This document shows positions 26,017 through 35,632 of a DNA stretch of 45,798 bases, one piece after another (the first letter of the stretch is position 1; each line of letters starts with the position of its first letter). The notes under the pieces were generated by a model that made no database searches, was not told the origin of the DNA, and saw nothing but the letters and a program-made list of their open reading frames with translations. The stretch comes from Lachnospiraceae bacterium (GTDB lineage Bacteria; Bacillota; Clostridia; Lachnospirales; Lachnospiraceae): assembly GCA_022797995.1 (NCBI GenBank), contig JAAWLQ010000002.1:1-45798 (forward strand). Direction: 5' to 3'. Made by a program: the position numbers and the translations under genes.

Positions 26017-28458
26017 ATGAATTTGAGGGCGATAAAGGGACCGGTGGTAATGTGGCAGACAGATAACAGAGGTTACAGGGATCCGGCGGCGTTCTGGCAT
26101 GAAGGCACGTGTTATCTATATTTCACTATGGTGGAGCAGGAAGGAGAAGAGCAGTATTTTTCGGTAGGATTGAGTAAGAGTGTTGACTTTGTTCAATGGA
26201 GCGAACCAGTGAGACTGACGGAAAGAGCTAAGGACAGGGAATATTCCAGGCCGGGAAATCTTTTTGAATTCAATGGCAGATATTATCTTTGTATTCAGAC
26301 TTATTGTAGGGAAAACGGGGAACTTTATGGAAATGAAAAAAGCCGTATTTATACGATGGAAACGGAGGACCTGGAACATTTCAAAGAACCGGTACTCCTA
26401 AAAGTAAAGGGAGATGACATACCGGAAGCGGATATGGGCAAGATAACTGAACCCTATCTGCTGCGGGATAGGGATGATTCAAATAAGATTTGGTGTTTCT
26501 ATAAACAGAATGGAATATCCTATTCCTGGTCTTACGATATGGAACACTGGATTTATGGGGGAAATATGGAATGTGGAGAAAATGTATGTGTATTGACGAT
26601 AAATGACGCATATTATCTGATGCATTCCCCGGAGAATGGAATTGGACTGCTGAAATCAAAAGACTTAGTGCATTTTGAGGAGGTGGGACCGGTGAAATTT
26701 CTGTCTCAGAGCAGGTGGCCCTGGGCAAAAGACCGGATTACTGCGGGATTTTTGCTGGATATGACGAAAGAACCAGAGGCAGGGTACTATGTACTGTTTT
26801 ACCATGGAGAAAATGAAAAGGGTGGAACCTTTCCTTTTGGAGCCAGTATTGGTATGGCGGTTACAAAGGATCTGAAGAATTATATCACCTTTGAAACGGA
26901 GGAACCAACTTATCCAAACTTTGGTAATATCTATGAAGGGGATTACTATAAGGGTATTCCCTATGACGAATATATAAACCATTCACAGGAGATTCCTCGG
27001 TCGACATATGAAAAACCAGTATTTGATATTCGGAATTTTGGCGCCGCGGCGGTACCGGGACGGGTGAACACGGCAGCTTTTCAGGCTGCGGCAGATGCCT
27101 GCCGTGATGCGGGCGGAGGAGTTATTCTGGTGCAGGACGGCAGTTATGTAACGGGAACTTTTTACTTGTATAACAATACCACCCTTTTTATTGCATCAAA
27201 TGCGTCTGTGGAAGCGACACGAGAAAGCGGCAGACTGAAAACGGCACTTGTGATAGCGGAGAAAGCAGATAATATTGTCATTACCGGAGGAGGAACTATT
27301 TGTGGAAATGGGGAATGGTTTGTTTATGAACCCAAACTGAAGCCGGCTTTGCTTCGCGGCGACAGACCATATCCCGCAACTCATCTGGCCCCCAGGGGAA
27401 CGGTGGACAGAATGTTGCCGGAGACTACTCTGCGCTATAATTACCGCCGCCGTATCCGTTTTTCGGAGGACAAGTATAACGAGAACGTGGGAAGTACACA
27501 GCGGCCGGGATTTATGGTGTATCTGAGAAACTGCTATAATGTGAAAGTTGAGAATATTGTACTTAAGGATTCCATGGCGTGGACACTGAACCTGTTTGCC
27601 TGTGAAGATGTGCTGGTAAAAGATGTGATTATCGACAATAATCGGCATGTCGCCAATACCGATGGAATCGACATTACCGGGAGCAGCCGGGTAAAAATAC
27701 ATCATTGTTTTGTATCCACGGCAGATGACGGAATCGTGGTAAAAAATCCGAAGGATACCGGAAGAGCGATGTCGGATATTCACATTTATGACTGTCATGT
27801 GATCACCGTGATGAATGCTTTTAAGATTGGTACTGAGACCAGGTGGGATATTTCGAATGTACTGGTGGAAAATTGTCATTTTTTCATGCCCGATATTTAT
27901 CCTGGAACCACATCGGGAATTGCCGTGGAGTCAGCGGATGGTAGTCATATTTGTGATGTGACGGTAAGAAATATCGAGATGGAACGGGTTACATGTCCCA
28001 TTTTCATCTGTCTGAATATACGAAATCGCTATCAAGAACCTTGTGGGGAGTCGGCGGAAAGTCCTTTTTGGGGTGGTGATATCCAGGGAATCAGGATAGA
28101 AAATGTCTGTGCCCATGGAGTGGAGGTTCCCAGTTTGATTTTCGGATTTGAAACAGAGGGAACAAATGGAGAGAAAATACGAAAGCCTGTAAAGGACATT
28201 ACAATCTGTCATTTTGAGGCTGTGTATCAAGACAATGAGGAAATTCTGGAGATACCGGAGACCGTGGAAGAATTTTTGTATGAATATCCGGAAAATAACC
28301 TTGTAGGAGATGTGGACGCGTGCGGATTATGGGTGAGACACTGTGATGGGTTAGTGTTGGAAGATATCCGGGTAGTTCCAAGAAGTATTAACAGGAGAGA
28401 GAAAATCAGACTATATGATGTGATTTTGACTTCTGAAAGGGCGAGAGATTTCAACTAA
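26017..28458 (+). CDS. two-domain glycosidase: GH43-like propeller fused to GH28-like helix
   Basis: An 813-residue protein without a signal peptide, so presumably cytoplasmic. Residues 1 to about 330 read as a five-bladed propeller of the GH43/GH117 type (YRDPAAFWHEGTCYLYFT; repeated DLxHFxE blades). From about 345 (FDIRNFGAAA) a right-handed beta-helix of the GH28 polygalacturonase type begins. It carries NTDGIDITGS near 548 and ADDGIVVK near 569, the positions of catalytic Asp residues. The GHG motif of true polygalacturonases is replaced (AFKIGTET). The substrate is not predictable. The start at 26017 follows GAGAGGGA; an ATG at 25942 lacks a site. Confidence 0.8.
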   Translation: MNLRAIKGPVVMWQTDNRGYRDPAAFWHEGTCYLYFTMVEQEGEEQYFSVGLSKSVDFVQWSEPVRLTERAKDREYSRPGNLFEFNGRYYLCIQTYCRENGELYGNEKSRIYTMETEDLEHFKEPVLLKVKGDDIPEADMGKITEPYLLRDRDDSNKIWCFYKQNGISYSWSYDMEHWIYGGNMECGENVCVLTINDAYYLMHSPENGIGLLKSKDLVHFEEVGPVKFLSQSRWPWAKDRITAGFLLDMTKEPEAGYYVLFYHGENEKGGTFPFGASIGMAVTKDLKNYITFETEEPTYPNFGNIYEGDYYKGIPYDEYINHSQEIPRSTYEKPVFDIRNFGAAAVPGRVNTAAFQAAADACRDAGGGVILVQDGSYVTGTFYLYNNTTLFIASNASVEATRESGRLKTALVIAEKADNIVITGGGTICGNGEWFVYEPKLKPALLRGDRPYPATHLAPRGTVDRMLPETTLRYNYRRRIRFSEDKYNENVGSTQRPGFMVYLRNCYNVKVENIVLKDSMAWTLNLFACEDVLVKDVIIDNNRHVANTDGIDITGSSRVKIHHCFVSTADDGIVVKNPKDTGRAMSDIHIYDCHVITVMNAFKIGTETRWDISNVLVENCHFFMPDIYPGTTSGIAVESADGSHICDVTVRNIEMERVTCPIFICLNIRNRYQEPCGESAESPFWGGDIQGIRIENVCAHGVEVPSLIFGFETEGTNGEKIRKPVKDITICHFEAVYQDNEEILEIPETVEEFLYEYPENNLVGDVDACGLWVRHCDGLVLEDIRVVPRSINRREKIRLYDVILTSERARDFN

Positions 28459-28505
28459 AAGATGATATCTGAAAATAGTACTTAGAATCAGTAAGGATGG
28501 AGAAT

Positions 28506-29981
28506 ATGATGAATAATAACAGGTATTACCAGAAATGTATAACTTTTGGCCGTGCTGCAGAAGGCCTGAGGGCTGATTTCCAGGAACAATTAAAGGAAAT
28601 GCAAGCTGAGATTGGATTTGAATATGTCCGTTTTCATGGAATTTTTCATGATGACATGGCAATTTACAGTGAGACTGAAGACGGGAAACCGATGTTGTGG
28701 TTTGGGTATTTAGATAAGTTGTTTGACTTTCTCCTTGAACAGGGGTTAAAACCTATGCTTGAACTGGGATTTGTTCCCACAAAGCTTGCGACGGTTCCTG
28801 ATACTATATTTTGGTGGCATGCAAACGGATGCCCGCCTATTGATTATGAGAAATGGGGATTTATGCTCAAAGGGATGCTTGAACATATGGCGGACAGGTA
28901 CGGTCTCGCTGAAATGAAGAACTGGTATTTTGAAGTGTGGAATGAACCAAATCTGACTTCCTTCTGGCGTGGTACCCAGGAAGAATATTTCAGATTGTAC
29001 GAAACCTCTGTTCATGTAATCAAATCCTTTTGCAAGGAATTAAAAGTTGGAGGACCTTCAACAAGCGGAGCTGACTTCAGGGAAGACCTGGCGTATCTAA
29101 AAGATTTTATCAGGTTTTGTAGCAGCAAAAATCTGCCGGTTGACTTTTTCTCTGCTCATCCATATCCTACATATTGGCCTTTAGATACGGCAGGAAATAA
29201 GCAAATGGGATACATGGGCAAGGATATATGTGCTGCGTTTTTTTCTAATATTAAAAACATTGTCCGCTGTTCGGCTTACCCAGATGCGGAAATTCATCTG
29301 ACAGAATGGAACTCGTCGCCAAGTCCCAGAGATCTGGTTCACGATACCTTGTTTGCCGCCTCATTTATTTTATATAATATAACGCAAAATTTTGGTAAAA
29401 TTGACTCCCTTGGATATTGGGCATTTACTGATATTTTCGAAGAAAACGGACCTGGGACGCAACCATTTCATGGCGGCTTTGGATTGATCAATTCCGACGG
29501 AATAAAAAAGTCATCTTATTGGGCGTATTGGTTTCTTTCACTGCTTGGTGATGAAATTATTGAAATTACCGACAAGTATATCATCACCAGACAGGAAGAA
29601 AATTATCAAATTATTGTCTGGAATTATTGCTACTATACGGAAGCGTTTGCGCAGGGAAACAGAAGCAGATTATCGCCGGCCAGTTATAATGAAGTGTTTC
29701 ATAATAAACTGGAAAGTATATTATTAACCATTAATTTGAGCGGCGAATATAAACAGACATTATATATCCTTGACGAATACACGTCAGCATTGCAGAACTG
29801 GATAAACATAGGGGCGCCTCAGTATATGACACCTGCTCAGGTAAAGCTGTTAAAAAACCAAAGCAGGCCTTCTGAAATAGTTACTGTTATTTCAGAATTT
29901 AAGTTAAATATAGACTTGAAACCACATGAAGTCCGCATGTTTATATTAAGTAAAAATAGCGCACAGGATTTTGCAGTTTGA
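28506..29981 (+). CDS. GH39-like glycoside hydrolase
   Basis: A 491-residue TIM-barrel enzyme of the GH39/GH-A type. The acid/base Glu is in EVWNEPN near residue 147 and the nucleophile Glu in HLTEWNSS near 266. FEYVRFHGIFHDDM near the N-terminus is also typical of beta-xylosidase-like GH39. A C-terminal beta-sandwich follows. No signal peptide is seen. Three near starts (28497, 28506, 28509) share AAGGATGGAG; 28506 is used. The gene is visibly richer in A+T than its neighbours. Confidence 0.85.
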   Translation: MMNNNRYYQKCITFGRAAEGLRADFQEQLKEMQAEIGFEYVRFHGIFHDDMAIYSETEDGKPMLWFGYLDKLFDFLLEQGLKPMLELGFVPTKLATVPDTIFWWHANGCPPIDYEKWGFMLKGMLEHMADRYGLAEMKNWYFEVWNEPNLTSFWRGTQEEYFRLYETSVHVIKSFCKELKVGGPSTSGADFREDLAYLKDFIRFCSSKNLPVDFFSAHPYPTYWPLDTAGNKQMGYMGKDICAAFFSNIKNIVRCSAYPDAEIHLTEWNSSPSPRDLVHDTLFAASFILYNITQNFGKIDSLGYWAFTDIFEENGPGTQPFHGGFGLINSDGIKKSSYWAYWFLSLLGDEIIEITDKYIITRQEENYQIIVWNYCYYTEAFAQGNRSRLSPASYNEVFHNKLESILLTINLSGEYKQTLYILDEYTSALQNWINIGAPQYMTPAQVKLLKNQSRPSEIVTVISEFKLNIDLKPHEVRMFILSKNSAQDFAV

Positions 29982-30017
29982 GGACAGTCAATACAGATTG
30001 AGGGTGACTTGAAGGTT

Positions 30018-33000
30018 ATGATGAATACAAATTTTCTGGATGATAGAAATCTAAAGTTAATTCATATTGTGAAGGAACTGATTTATTCGGACAGGACAGA
30101 TATCCATACCATTCGGATGGCCAGAACGGGAAGGCGCATTCAAAGCCCGGAGGAGCTGAGCGAACAGGAGTGGACCGTGTCGGACGGGGAACCTGTCTGG
30201 GGTGGAAATAATGAATACTATTGGTTCCGGTTCGAGGCGGTCATTCCGGACAGCTGTCAGGGGAAGACCGTTGTACTGGAGATTACCACCGGCAGGGAAG
30301 GACAGTGGGATGCCACAAATCCGCAGTTTCTGGCCTATGTGAACGGAAAAGTCAGACAGGGGCTGGATGTGAATCACAGGGAAATTCTCCTGACCGAAAG
30401 CGCGGAGGCAGGGGAAAGGTTCAGAATCGATTTGTCTGCCTTTACGGGAACGCAGAATTTCAGGCTGCATCTGCATGTGGAGCTGCGGGTTCTCCATCGC
30501 GACATTGAAAAGTATTATTATGATTTATGGGTTCCTTATCAGGTGGGATATCTTCTGGAGCGAGAGCAGACGGAAGCCCTTGAGATTTCGGAATGCATTA
30601 CGGAGTCTCTGAATCTGTTGGATCTGCGGCGGGAATATTCGGCTTCTTTTTACGAAAGTCTGCGGCGGGCACAGGATTATCTGCAGCAGGAATTCTATGA
30701 GAAAAAATGTGGAAAGTCCAAAGAAATCATTTATGCGGTGGGGCATACTCACATTGATATCGCATGGCTGTGGACGCTGGCGGTGACGGCGGATAAGTCC
30801 GTCAGAAGCTTTGCCACCGCTTTGGAGCTGATGCGCCAGTATCCGGAATTTATCTTCATGTCCAGCCAGCCCCAGCTGTATCTGTATGTGAAGGAGAACG
30901 CTCCCGAAGTGTACGAAGAGATAAAGAGCAGGGTAAAGCAGGGACGCTGGGAGGCGGAGGGCGGCATGTTCGTGGAGGCCGACTGCAATCTGGCGTCCGG
31001 GGAATCGCTGGTCCGTCAATTCCTGTATGGGAAGAGGTTCTTCCGGGAGGAATTCGGCGTGGAGAATGAGATTCTATGGCTGCCGGATGTGTTCGGCTAT
31101 TCCGCCGCGCTCCCGCAGATAATGAGAAAATGTGGAATCCGCTATTTTATGACCACCAAAATCAGCTGGAACGAAACCAACAAGATACCCTATGATACCT
31201 TTCTGTGGCAGGGAATAGACGGCACCCGGATTCTGACCCATTTTATCTGTGCTAAGGACTATTATCATTATCCCGTGGCTTTCGAGGAGAAGAAAAGGCC
31301 GGAGCATTTTACCACCTATAACGGGTATCTGAATCCCTCTCAGATCAAGGGGACCTGGAAACGCTACAGCCAGAAGAGATTGAATGACAGCGCGTTGATA
31401 TGCTATGGACATGGGGACGGAGGCGGCGGAACCACGCGGGATATGCTGGAAAATCAGAGGCGTATTGCAAAAGGAATTCCCGGCTGTCCCCGGACGAAGG
31501 TGAGTACGGCCCTGGAGTTTTTCCGACATCTGGAAGAGGAAACCGATGGAAAGAAAACACTGCCACTGTGGGCTGGAGAGCTGTACCTGGAGTATCACCG
31601 GGGCACCTATACATCCATGGCGCGAAATAAACGATATAACCGGCAGGCGGAATTTCTGCTGCACAATTTGGAAGCACTGCATACCATCGGTCTTTTGAAC
31701 CGAAAGACAGCATACCCGGGACAGAAGCTGGAGGAGCTTTGGAAGATTGTGTTGAAGAATCAGTTCCACGATATCCTGCCGGGCTCCGGTATCCGCGAGA
31801 TATACGAAGACTCAAAAAGGGAATACGAACAGGTTCTGAGAGAAGGATATGCCCTGGAGGCCCGGGCTATGGGACTGCTGACAGAGGCGGTGGAGGCCGG
31901 AGAAGGAGAGTTGGTCGTCTTTAACCGGAATGGGTTTGCCGCATCCGACTATGTGTATGTGGAGAATCCGGAAACGGTTCCCCTGAACCTGGAACGGACA
32001 TGGGACGGAAAAGGAATTCTGTACGTAAAGGATGTTCCGGCGCTGGGGTACAGGACAATATCAGACGCCGGAGAAAGCGGTGCGCGCGGATTCCTGCAGG
32101 TGACCACAGATACGGTGGAGACAGAGGACTTGAAAGTGACACTGAACAAAGCCGGTCAGTTTACCTCTGTCTATGACAAAAAGGAACAACGGGAGCTGCT
32201 TTCTCCAGGGCAGTGCGGCAACCGGCTGGTGACATACGAGGACCGTCCTCACAATTATGACGCCTGGGATATCAATGACTATTATACATTAAAGGCATGG
32301 CCCCTGGATGAAGAGGCGGAAATCAGCATTCTGGAGCAGAATGCAATGCGGGCGGTGCTGCGTGTACACAGAAAGTATCTCGATTCCACCATTGTACAGG
32401 ACCTGATTTTTTATCACGAGGGAACGCGCATTGATGTGGTAAATCATGTGGACTGGAAGGAGAAAAATATCCTGCTTCGGAGCCTTATTCCGGTTGACAT
32501 TCATGCGGAACAGGCTTCTTATGAAATCCAGTATGGAAATGTGCAGCGCTCCACCTATTACAATACCTCCTGGGAGCAGGCGAAATTTGAGGTCTGTGCC
32601 CATAAGTGGATTGATCTGTCCGAGGATGGGTATGGCGTGAGTGTGCTGAATGACTGTAAATACGGATATGACATACATGACGGAGTGATAGGCCTGACCA
32701 TGCTGAAATCAGCAGTGTATCCCAATCCGGATGCGGATAAGGAGCAGCATGAGTTTGCATATTCCATTGTGTTGCACAGAGGGGGATGGCGGGAAAATGA
32801 AACCATACAGAAGGCTTATCTGTTCAATAATCCGCTGACAGCCCGGAAGAAGGAACAGGCCGGAGGAACGCTGCCCGGGAGATTTTCATTTGCGGAAATC
32901 GACCGGAAGAATGTGGTGATCGAGGTGTTGAAAATGGCCGAGGACGGGGATGGAGTGATTCTCAGACTGTACGAGGCCTTCAACAGGAGGACCCATGCGG

Positions 33001-33143
33001 CATTGCGGCTTGCGGAGCCGGTTCGGAAAGCGGCGGAATGTGACATGCTGGAACAGGAAGAGAAAATCCTGCAGGCAGAGGGAAGCGTATTGCGTCTGAT
33101 TTTTGAGCCTTATGAGATTAAAACTTTGAAAATCCACTTTTGA
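30018..33143 (+). CDS. alpha-mannosidase, GH38
   Basis: A 1041-residue cytoplasmic retaining alpha-mannosidase. An N-terminal beta domain precedes the catalytic part with zinc-site HTHIDIAWLW near 245, QPQLYLYVKENAPE, EGGMFVEADCN, the nucleophile Asp in WLPDVFGYSAALPQI near 354, and LYLEYHRGTYTS and NQFHDILPGSGI. The C-terminal beta-sandwiches are complete. ATG codons at 30018 and 30021 both lie just after GAAGG. With the two preceding enzymes it suggests breakdown of a mannose-containing glycan. Confidence 0.93.
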   Translation: MMNTNFLDDRNLKLIHIVKELIYSDRTDIHTIRMARTGRRIQSPEELSEQEWTVSDGEPVWGGNNEYYWFRFEAVIPDSCQGKTVVLEITTGREGQWDATNPQFLAYVNGKVRQGLDVNHREILLTESAEAGERFRIDLSAFTGTQNFRLHLHVELRVLHRDIEKYYYDLWVPYQVGYLLEREQTEALEISECITESLNLLDLRREYSASFYESLRRAQDYLQQEFYEKKCGKSKEIIYAVGHTHIDIAWLWTLAVTADKSVRSFATALELMRQYPEFIFMSSQPQLYLYVKENAPEVYEEIKSRVKQGRWEAEGGMFVEADCNLASGESLVRQFLYGKRFFREEFGVENEILWLPDVFGYSAALPQIMRKCGIRYFMTTKISWNETNKIPYDTFLWQGIDGTRILTHFICAKDYYHYPVAFEEKKRPEHFTTYNGYLNPSQIKGTWKRYSQKRLNDSALICYGHGDGGGGTTRDMLENQRRIAKGIPGCPRTKVSTALEFFRHLEEETDGKKTLPLWAGELYLEYHRGTYTSMARNKRYNRQAEFLLHNLEALHTIGLLNRKTAYPGQKLEELWKIVLKNQFHDILPGSGIREIYEDSKREYEQVLREGYALEARAMGLLTEAVEAGEGELVVFNRNGFAASDYVYVENPETVPLNLERTWDGKGILYVKDVPALGYRTISDAGESGARGFLQVTTDTVETEDLKVTLNKAGQFTSVYDKKEQRELLSPGQCGNRLVTYEDRPHNYDAWDINDYYTLKAWPLDEEAEISILEQNAMRAVLRVHRKYLDSTIVQDLIFYHEGTRIDVVNHVDWKEKNILLRSLIPVDIHAEQASYEIQYGNVQRSTYYNTSWEQAKFEVCAHKWIDLSEDGYGVSVLNDCKYGYDIHDGVIGLTMLKSAVYPNPDADKEQHEFAYSIVLHRGGWRENETIQKAYLFNNPLTARKKEQAGGTLPGRFSFAEIDRKNVVIEVLKMAEDGDGVILRLYEAFNRRTHAALRLAEPVRKAAECDMLEQEEKILQAEGSVLRLIFEPYEIKTLKIHF

Positions 33144-33166
33144 GGTGTGGGGTAATGATACAAATT

Positions 33167-33211
33167 CCGGCAGAAATGATTCCGGCTTGTTTCAGGCCGG
33201 AAAACTGCCGG
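33167..33211 (+). terminator. nested hairpin after the mannosidase gene
   Basis: CCGGCAG (33167-33173) pairs with CTGCCGG (33205-33211), enclosing TTCCGGC (33180-33186) / GCCGGAA (33196-33202). No T tract follows. It may limit readthrough into the MATE gene or protect the 3' end. Confidence 0.45.
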
Positions 33212-33277
33212 TAAAGTTATAAGCGTTGAGGCAAAGTTCTGGTTCTTACCGGGGGAGGATAGGAAAAAGGTGAGATC

Positions 33278-34669
33278 ATGTTAAAAAAAATTCGGTTATA
33301 TGACAGAAATAAAGTAGACTTCGGCACATTGCTGTACCCGTCCCCACAAATGTCCGCTCTATTGTTTCCGATTATTGTGGAACAGCTGTTGAATTCTCTG
33401 ATGGGTATGGTGGATACCATAATGGTCAGCAATGTGGGAAGCGAGGCCATTTCAGCCGTATCGCTGGTAGACTCTCTCAACAGTATGATTATTCTGATAT
33501 TTTCGGCCATGGCTTCCGGTGCGGTTATCTTATGCTCTCAGTATATCGGCCACGGGGATTATAAGACAGGAAATGAAACGGCAAGGCAGGTGGTATTGAC
33601 AGTTTTGACCTGTGCTGTTACAGTAACTGTGATGGGCCTGTTTTTTCGAAAGGGCCTGCTTCGGCTGATATTCGGGAAGATTGAGCCGACAGTGATGGAG
33701 AATGCGCTGTGCTACTTTTCCATAACAGCCCTTTCTTATCCTTTTCTGGCATTGTTCCAGGCGGGTTCGGCATTCTTGAGGGCGGGCGGGAATTCCGCAT
33801 GTCCGATGAAGATATCCGTGTGTTCCAACGGGTTGAATGTGGTGGGGAATCTGATTTTTATCTTTGGTCTTGACATGGGCGTGTCAGGGGCGGCCCTTGG
33901 CACACTGCTTTCCCGCATTTTCAGCGTGATAGCGGTTATGATTTTTCTGAGAAGGCCGGGACAGGCCATTGTGCTCAGGGACTACTTTTCCATCCGCCCG
34001 GATTTTCCCCTGATTGCCCGGGTGCTGAAAATAGGGGTGCCGACGGGGATAGAGAACGGTATGTTTCAGTTCGGAAAGCTGATCATTCAGTCTACTGTTT
34101 CCGCCATGGGAACAATGGCCATTGCGGCCCAGGCTGTGACGAATATTCTGGAATATATCAGCGGGATTTTCGGGATTGGTGTGGGTATCGGACTGATGAC
34201 CATGGTGGCGCAGGCGCTGGGGGCCGGACGGAAGGAGGAAGCCAGGTACTACATAGTGAAATGTACGAAGCTGGGGTTCGCCGGGACGTTGCTTTCCTGC
34301 ATTCTGATGTTCGCATTGACAGGGCCGATACTGCGGCTGGCGGGAACGGAGGAGGCCAGTGCGGCCTTATGCATGGAAATGATGGTGATGATAACCCTTG
34401 TAAAACCTCTGCTGTGGCCCTTGTCTTTTGTCCCTGACTATGGCCTGCAGGCAGGGGGAGATGTGCGGTTTTCCATGATTATGTCCACGCTCTCCATGTG
34501 GGGAGCAAGGGTGGCGCTGTGCGTGTTCCTGGTGAAAACATTTCAGATGGGTCCCCAGGCGGTATGGTACGGAATGTTTTTGGACTGGGGTGTGAGAAGC
34601 ATTATTTTTACGCTGAGGTTCCTCAGTGGAAAATGGATTCATGTAGAATACAGAGAGAGGAAGGTATGA
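33278..34669 (+). CDS. MATE family efflux transporter
   Basis: A 463-residue membrane protein with about 12 TM segments in two halves. Typical MATE features are MMGMVDTIMVSNVG-like SLMGMVDTIMVSNVG near residue 35 and ALGAGRKEEARYYI in the second half. It should export cationic drugs or metabolites using an ion gradient. The ATG follows AAAAAGGTGAG. The next gene starts 9 bases after its stop. Its place beside the glycan locus does not itself define a substrate. Confidence 0.92.
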   Translation: MLKKIRLYDRNKVDFGTLLYPSPQMSALLFPIIVEQLLNSLMGMVDTIMVSNVGSEAISAVSLVDSLNSMIILIFSAMASGAVILCSQYIGHGDYKTGNETARQVVLTVLTCAVTVTVMGLFFRKGLLRLIFGKIEPTVMENALCYFSITALSYPFLALFQAGSAFLRAGGNSACPMKISVCSNGLNVVGNLIFIFGLDMGVSGAALGTLLSRIFSVIAVMIFLRRPGQAIVLRDYFSIRPDFPLIARVLKIGVPTGIENGMFQFGKLIIQSTVSAMGTMAIAAQAVTNILEYISGIFGIGVGIGLMTMVAQALGAGRKEEARYYIVKCTKLGFAGTLLSCILMFALTGPILRLAGTEEASAALCMEMMVMITLVKPLLWPLSFVPDYGLQAGGDVRFSMIMSTLSMWGARVALCVFLVKTFQMGPQAVWYGMFLDWGVRSIIFTLRFLSGKWIHVEYRERKV

Positions 34670-34678
34670 CAGGCGGCT

Positions 34679-35617
34679 ATGACTCATTTTCTGACGGCGG
34701 TAAACGCGGTAATTCCATTTTTGATTTATATTACATTCGGGTATGGTGTAAAGGCTTCGGGGATGATGGACGAAGCCTTTGCACGGAGGCTTAACAAGCT
34801 GATTTTTCAGGCTTTTTTCCCGATTATGATGTTCTACAATCTGTATCAGACCCAGGAGACGCCCATGCGGATGGGCAGGCTGGTGGTTGTGGGCATTGCG
34901 GGGGAAGTAGTACTGATTGCGCTGCTTCTGGCGGTTGTCCCCCGGCTTGTAAAGGAAAATGACCGGAGAGGCGTACTGATTCAGGCGGTCTACAGAAGCA
35001 ATTTTGTGCTGTTTGCCGTTCCGCTGACGGAGAGCATTTTCGGACCATCCGGACTCACCGTCGCCTCCATGATGGTGGCGATTGTCGTTCCCTTTTACGG
35101 CGCAACGGCAGTGATTATACTGGAACACTTCCGGGGCGGCAGCTTCCACTTCGGGAAATTGTTGATCAAGGTGCTGACCAATCCCATGATTGTGGGCGCC
35201 ATTGTGGGAGGAATCTTCCTGCTGCTGGGGATCCGGCTTCCGGCCTGTGTTGAAAAACCGGTGTCCCAGTTCTCCGCCGCCACCACTCCGCTGGCACTGT
35301 TTATCCTGGGAGGGACTCTGCAGTTCTCTTCCCTGAAAAGTAATCTGCGGGTTATTATACCTGCAGTTTTCATGAAGCTTGTATTGATACCCGCTGTCAT
35401 GATAGCGGTATCCATAGCGGTGGGCATGGAACCGTTGGAGCGCTTTGTGCTGCTGACCATGTTCGCCACGCCTACCGCGGCAGCCTCCTTCCCCATGGCA
35501 CAGAACATGGGCGGGGATGGCAAACTGGCCGGGGAGCTGGTGGTGTGCAGTACCCTTGTGTCCGTTGTGACTATTTTCCTCTGGGTGTTCGGGCTGAAGT
35601 CTGCGGGGTTGATTTGA
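34679..35617 (+). CDS. AEC (auxin efflux carrier) family transporter
   Basis: A 312-residue membrane protein with about ten TM segments of the AEC/MdcF type (PFLIYITFGYGVKASG; MFATPTAAASFPMAQNMGGDGKLAGELVVCSTLVS). The family exports or imports small carboxylates. The start lies 9 bases past the MATE stop with only a weak GGCGG. The strong GAGAGGAAGG site directly precedes an ATG in another frame that overlaps the MATE stop, so coupling is likely. It is convergent with the synthetase, with a 15-bp gap. Confidence 0.9.
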   Translation: MTHFLTAVNAVIPFLIYITFGYGVKASGMMDEAFARRLNKLIFQAFFPIMMFYNLYQTQETPMRMGRLVVVGIAGEVVLIALLLAVVPRLVKENDRRGVLIQAVYRSNFVLFAVPLTESIFGPSGLTVASMMVAIVVPFYGATAVIILEHFRGGSFHFGKLLIKVLTNPMIVGAIVGGIFLLLGIRLPACVEKPVSQFSAATTPLALFILGGTLQFSSLKSNLRVIIPAVFMKLVLIPAVMIAVSIAVGMEPLERFVLLTMFATPTAAASFPMAQNMGGDGKLAGELVVCSTLVSVVTIFLWVFGLKSAGLI

Positions 35618-35632
35618 GATTTTATTTGCTCT

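Noticed and set aside
34498-34794. An open frame over the MATE/AEC junction with a strong ribosome binding site near its internal ATG at 34666
   Set aside because: The translation has no family features and overlaps the start of the AEC gene, whose frame is clear; the site more likely helps coupling.
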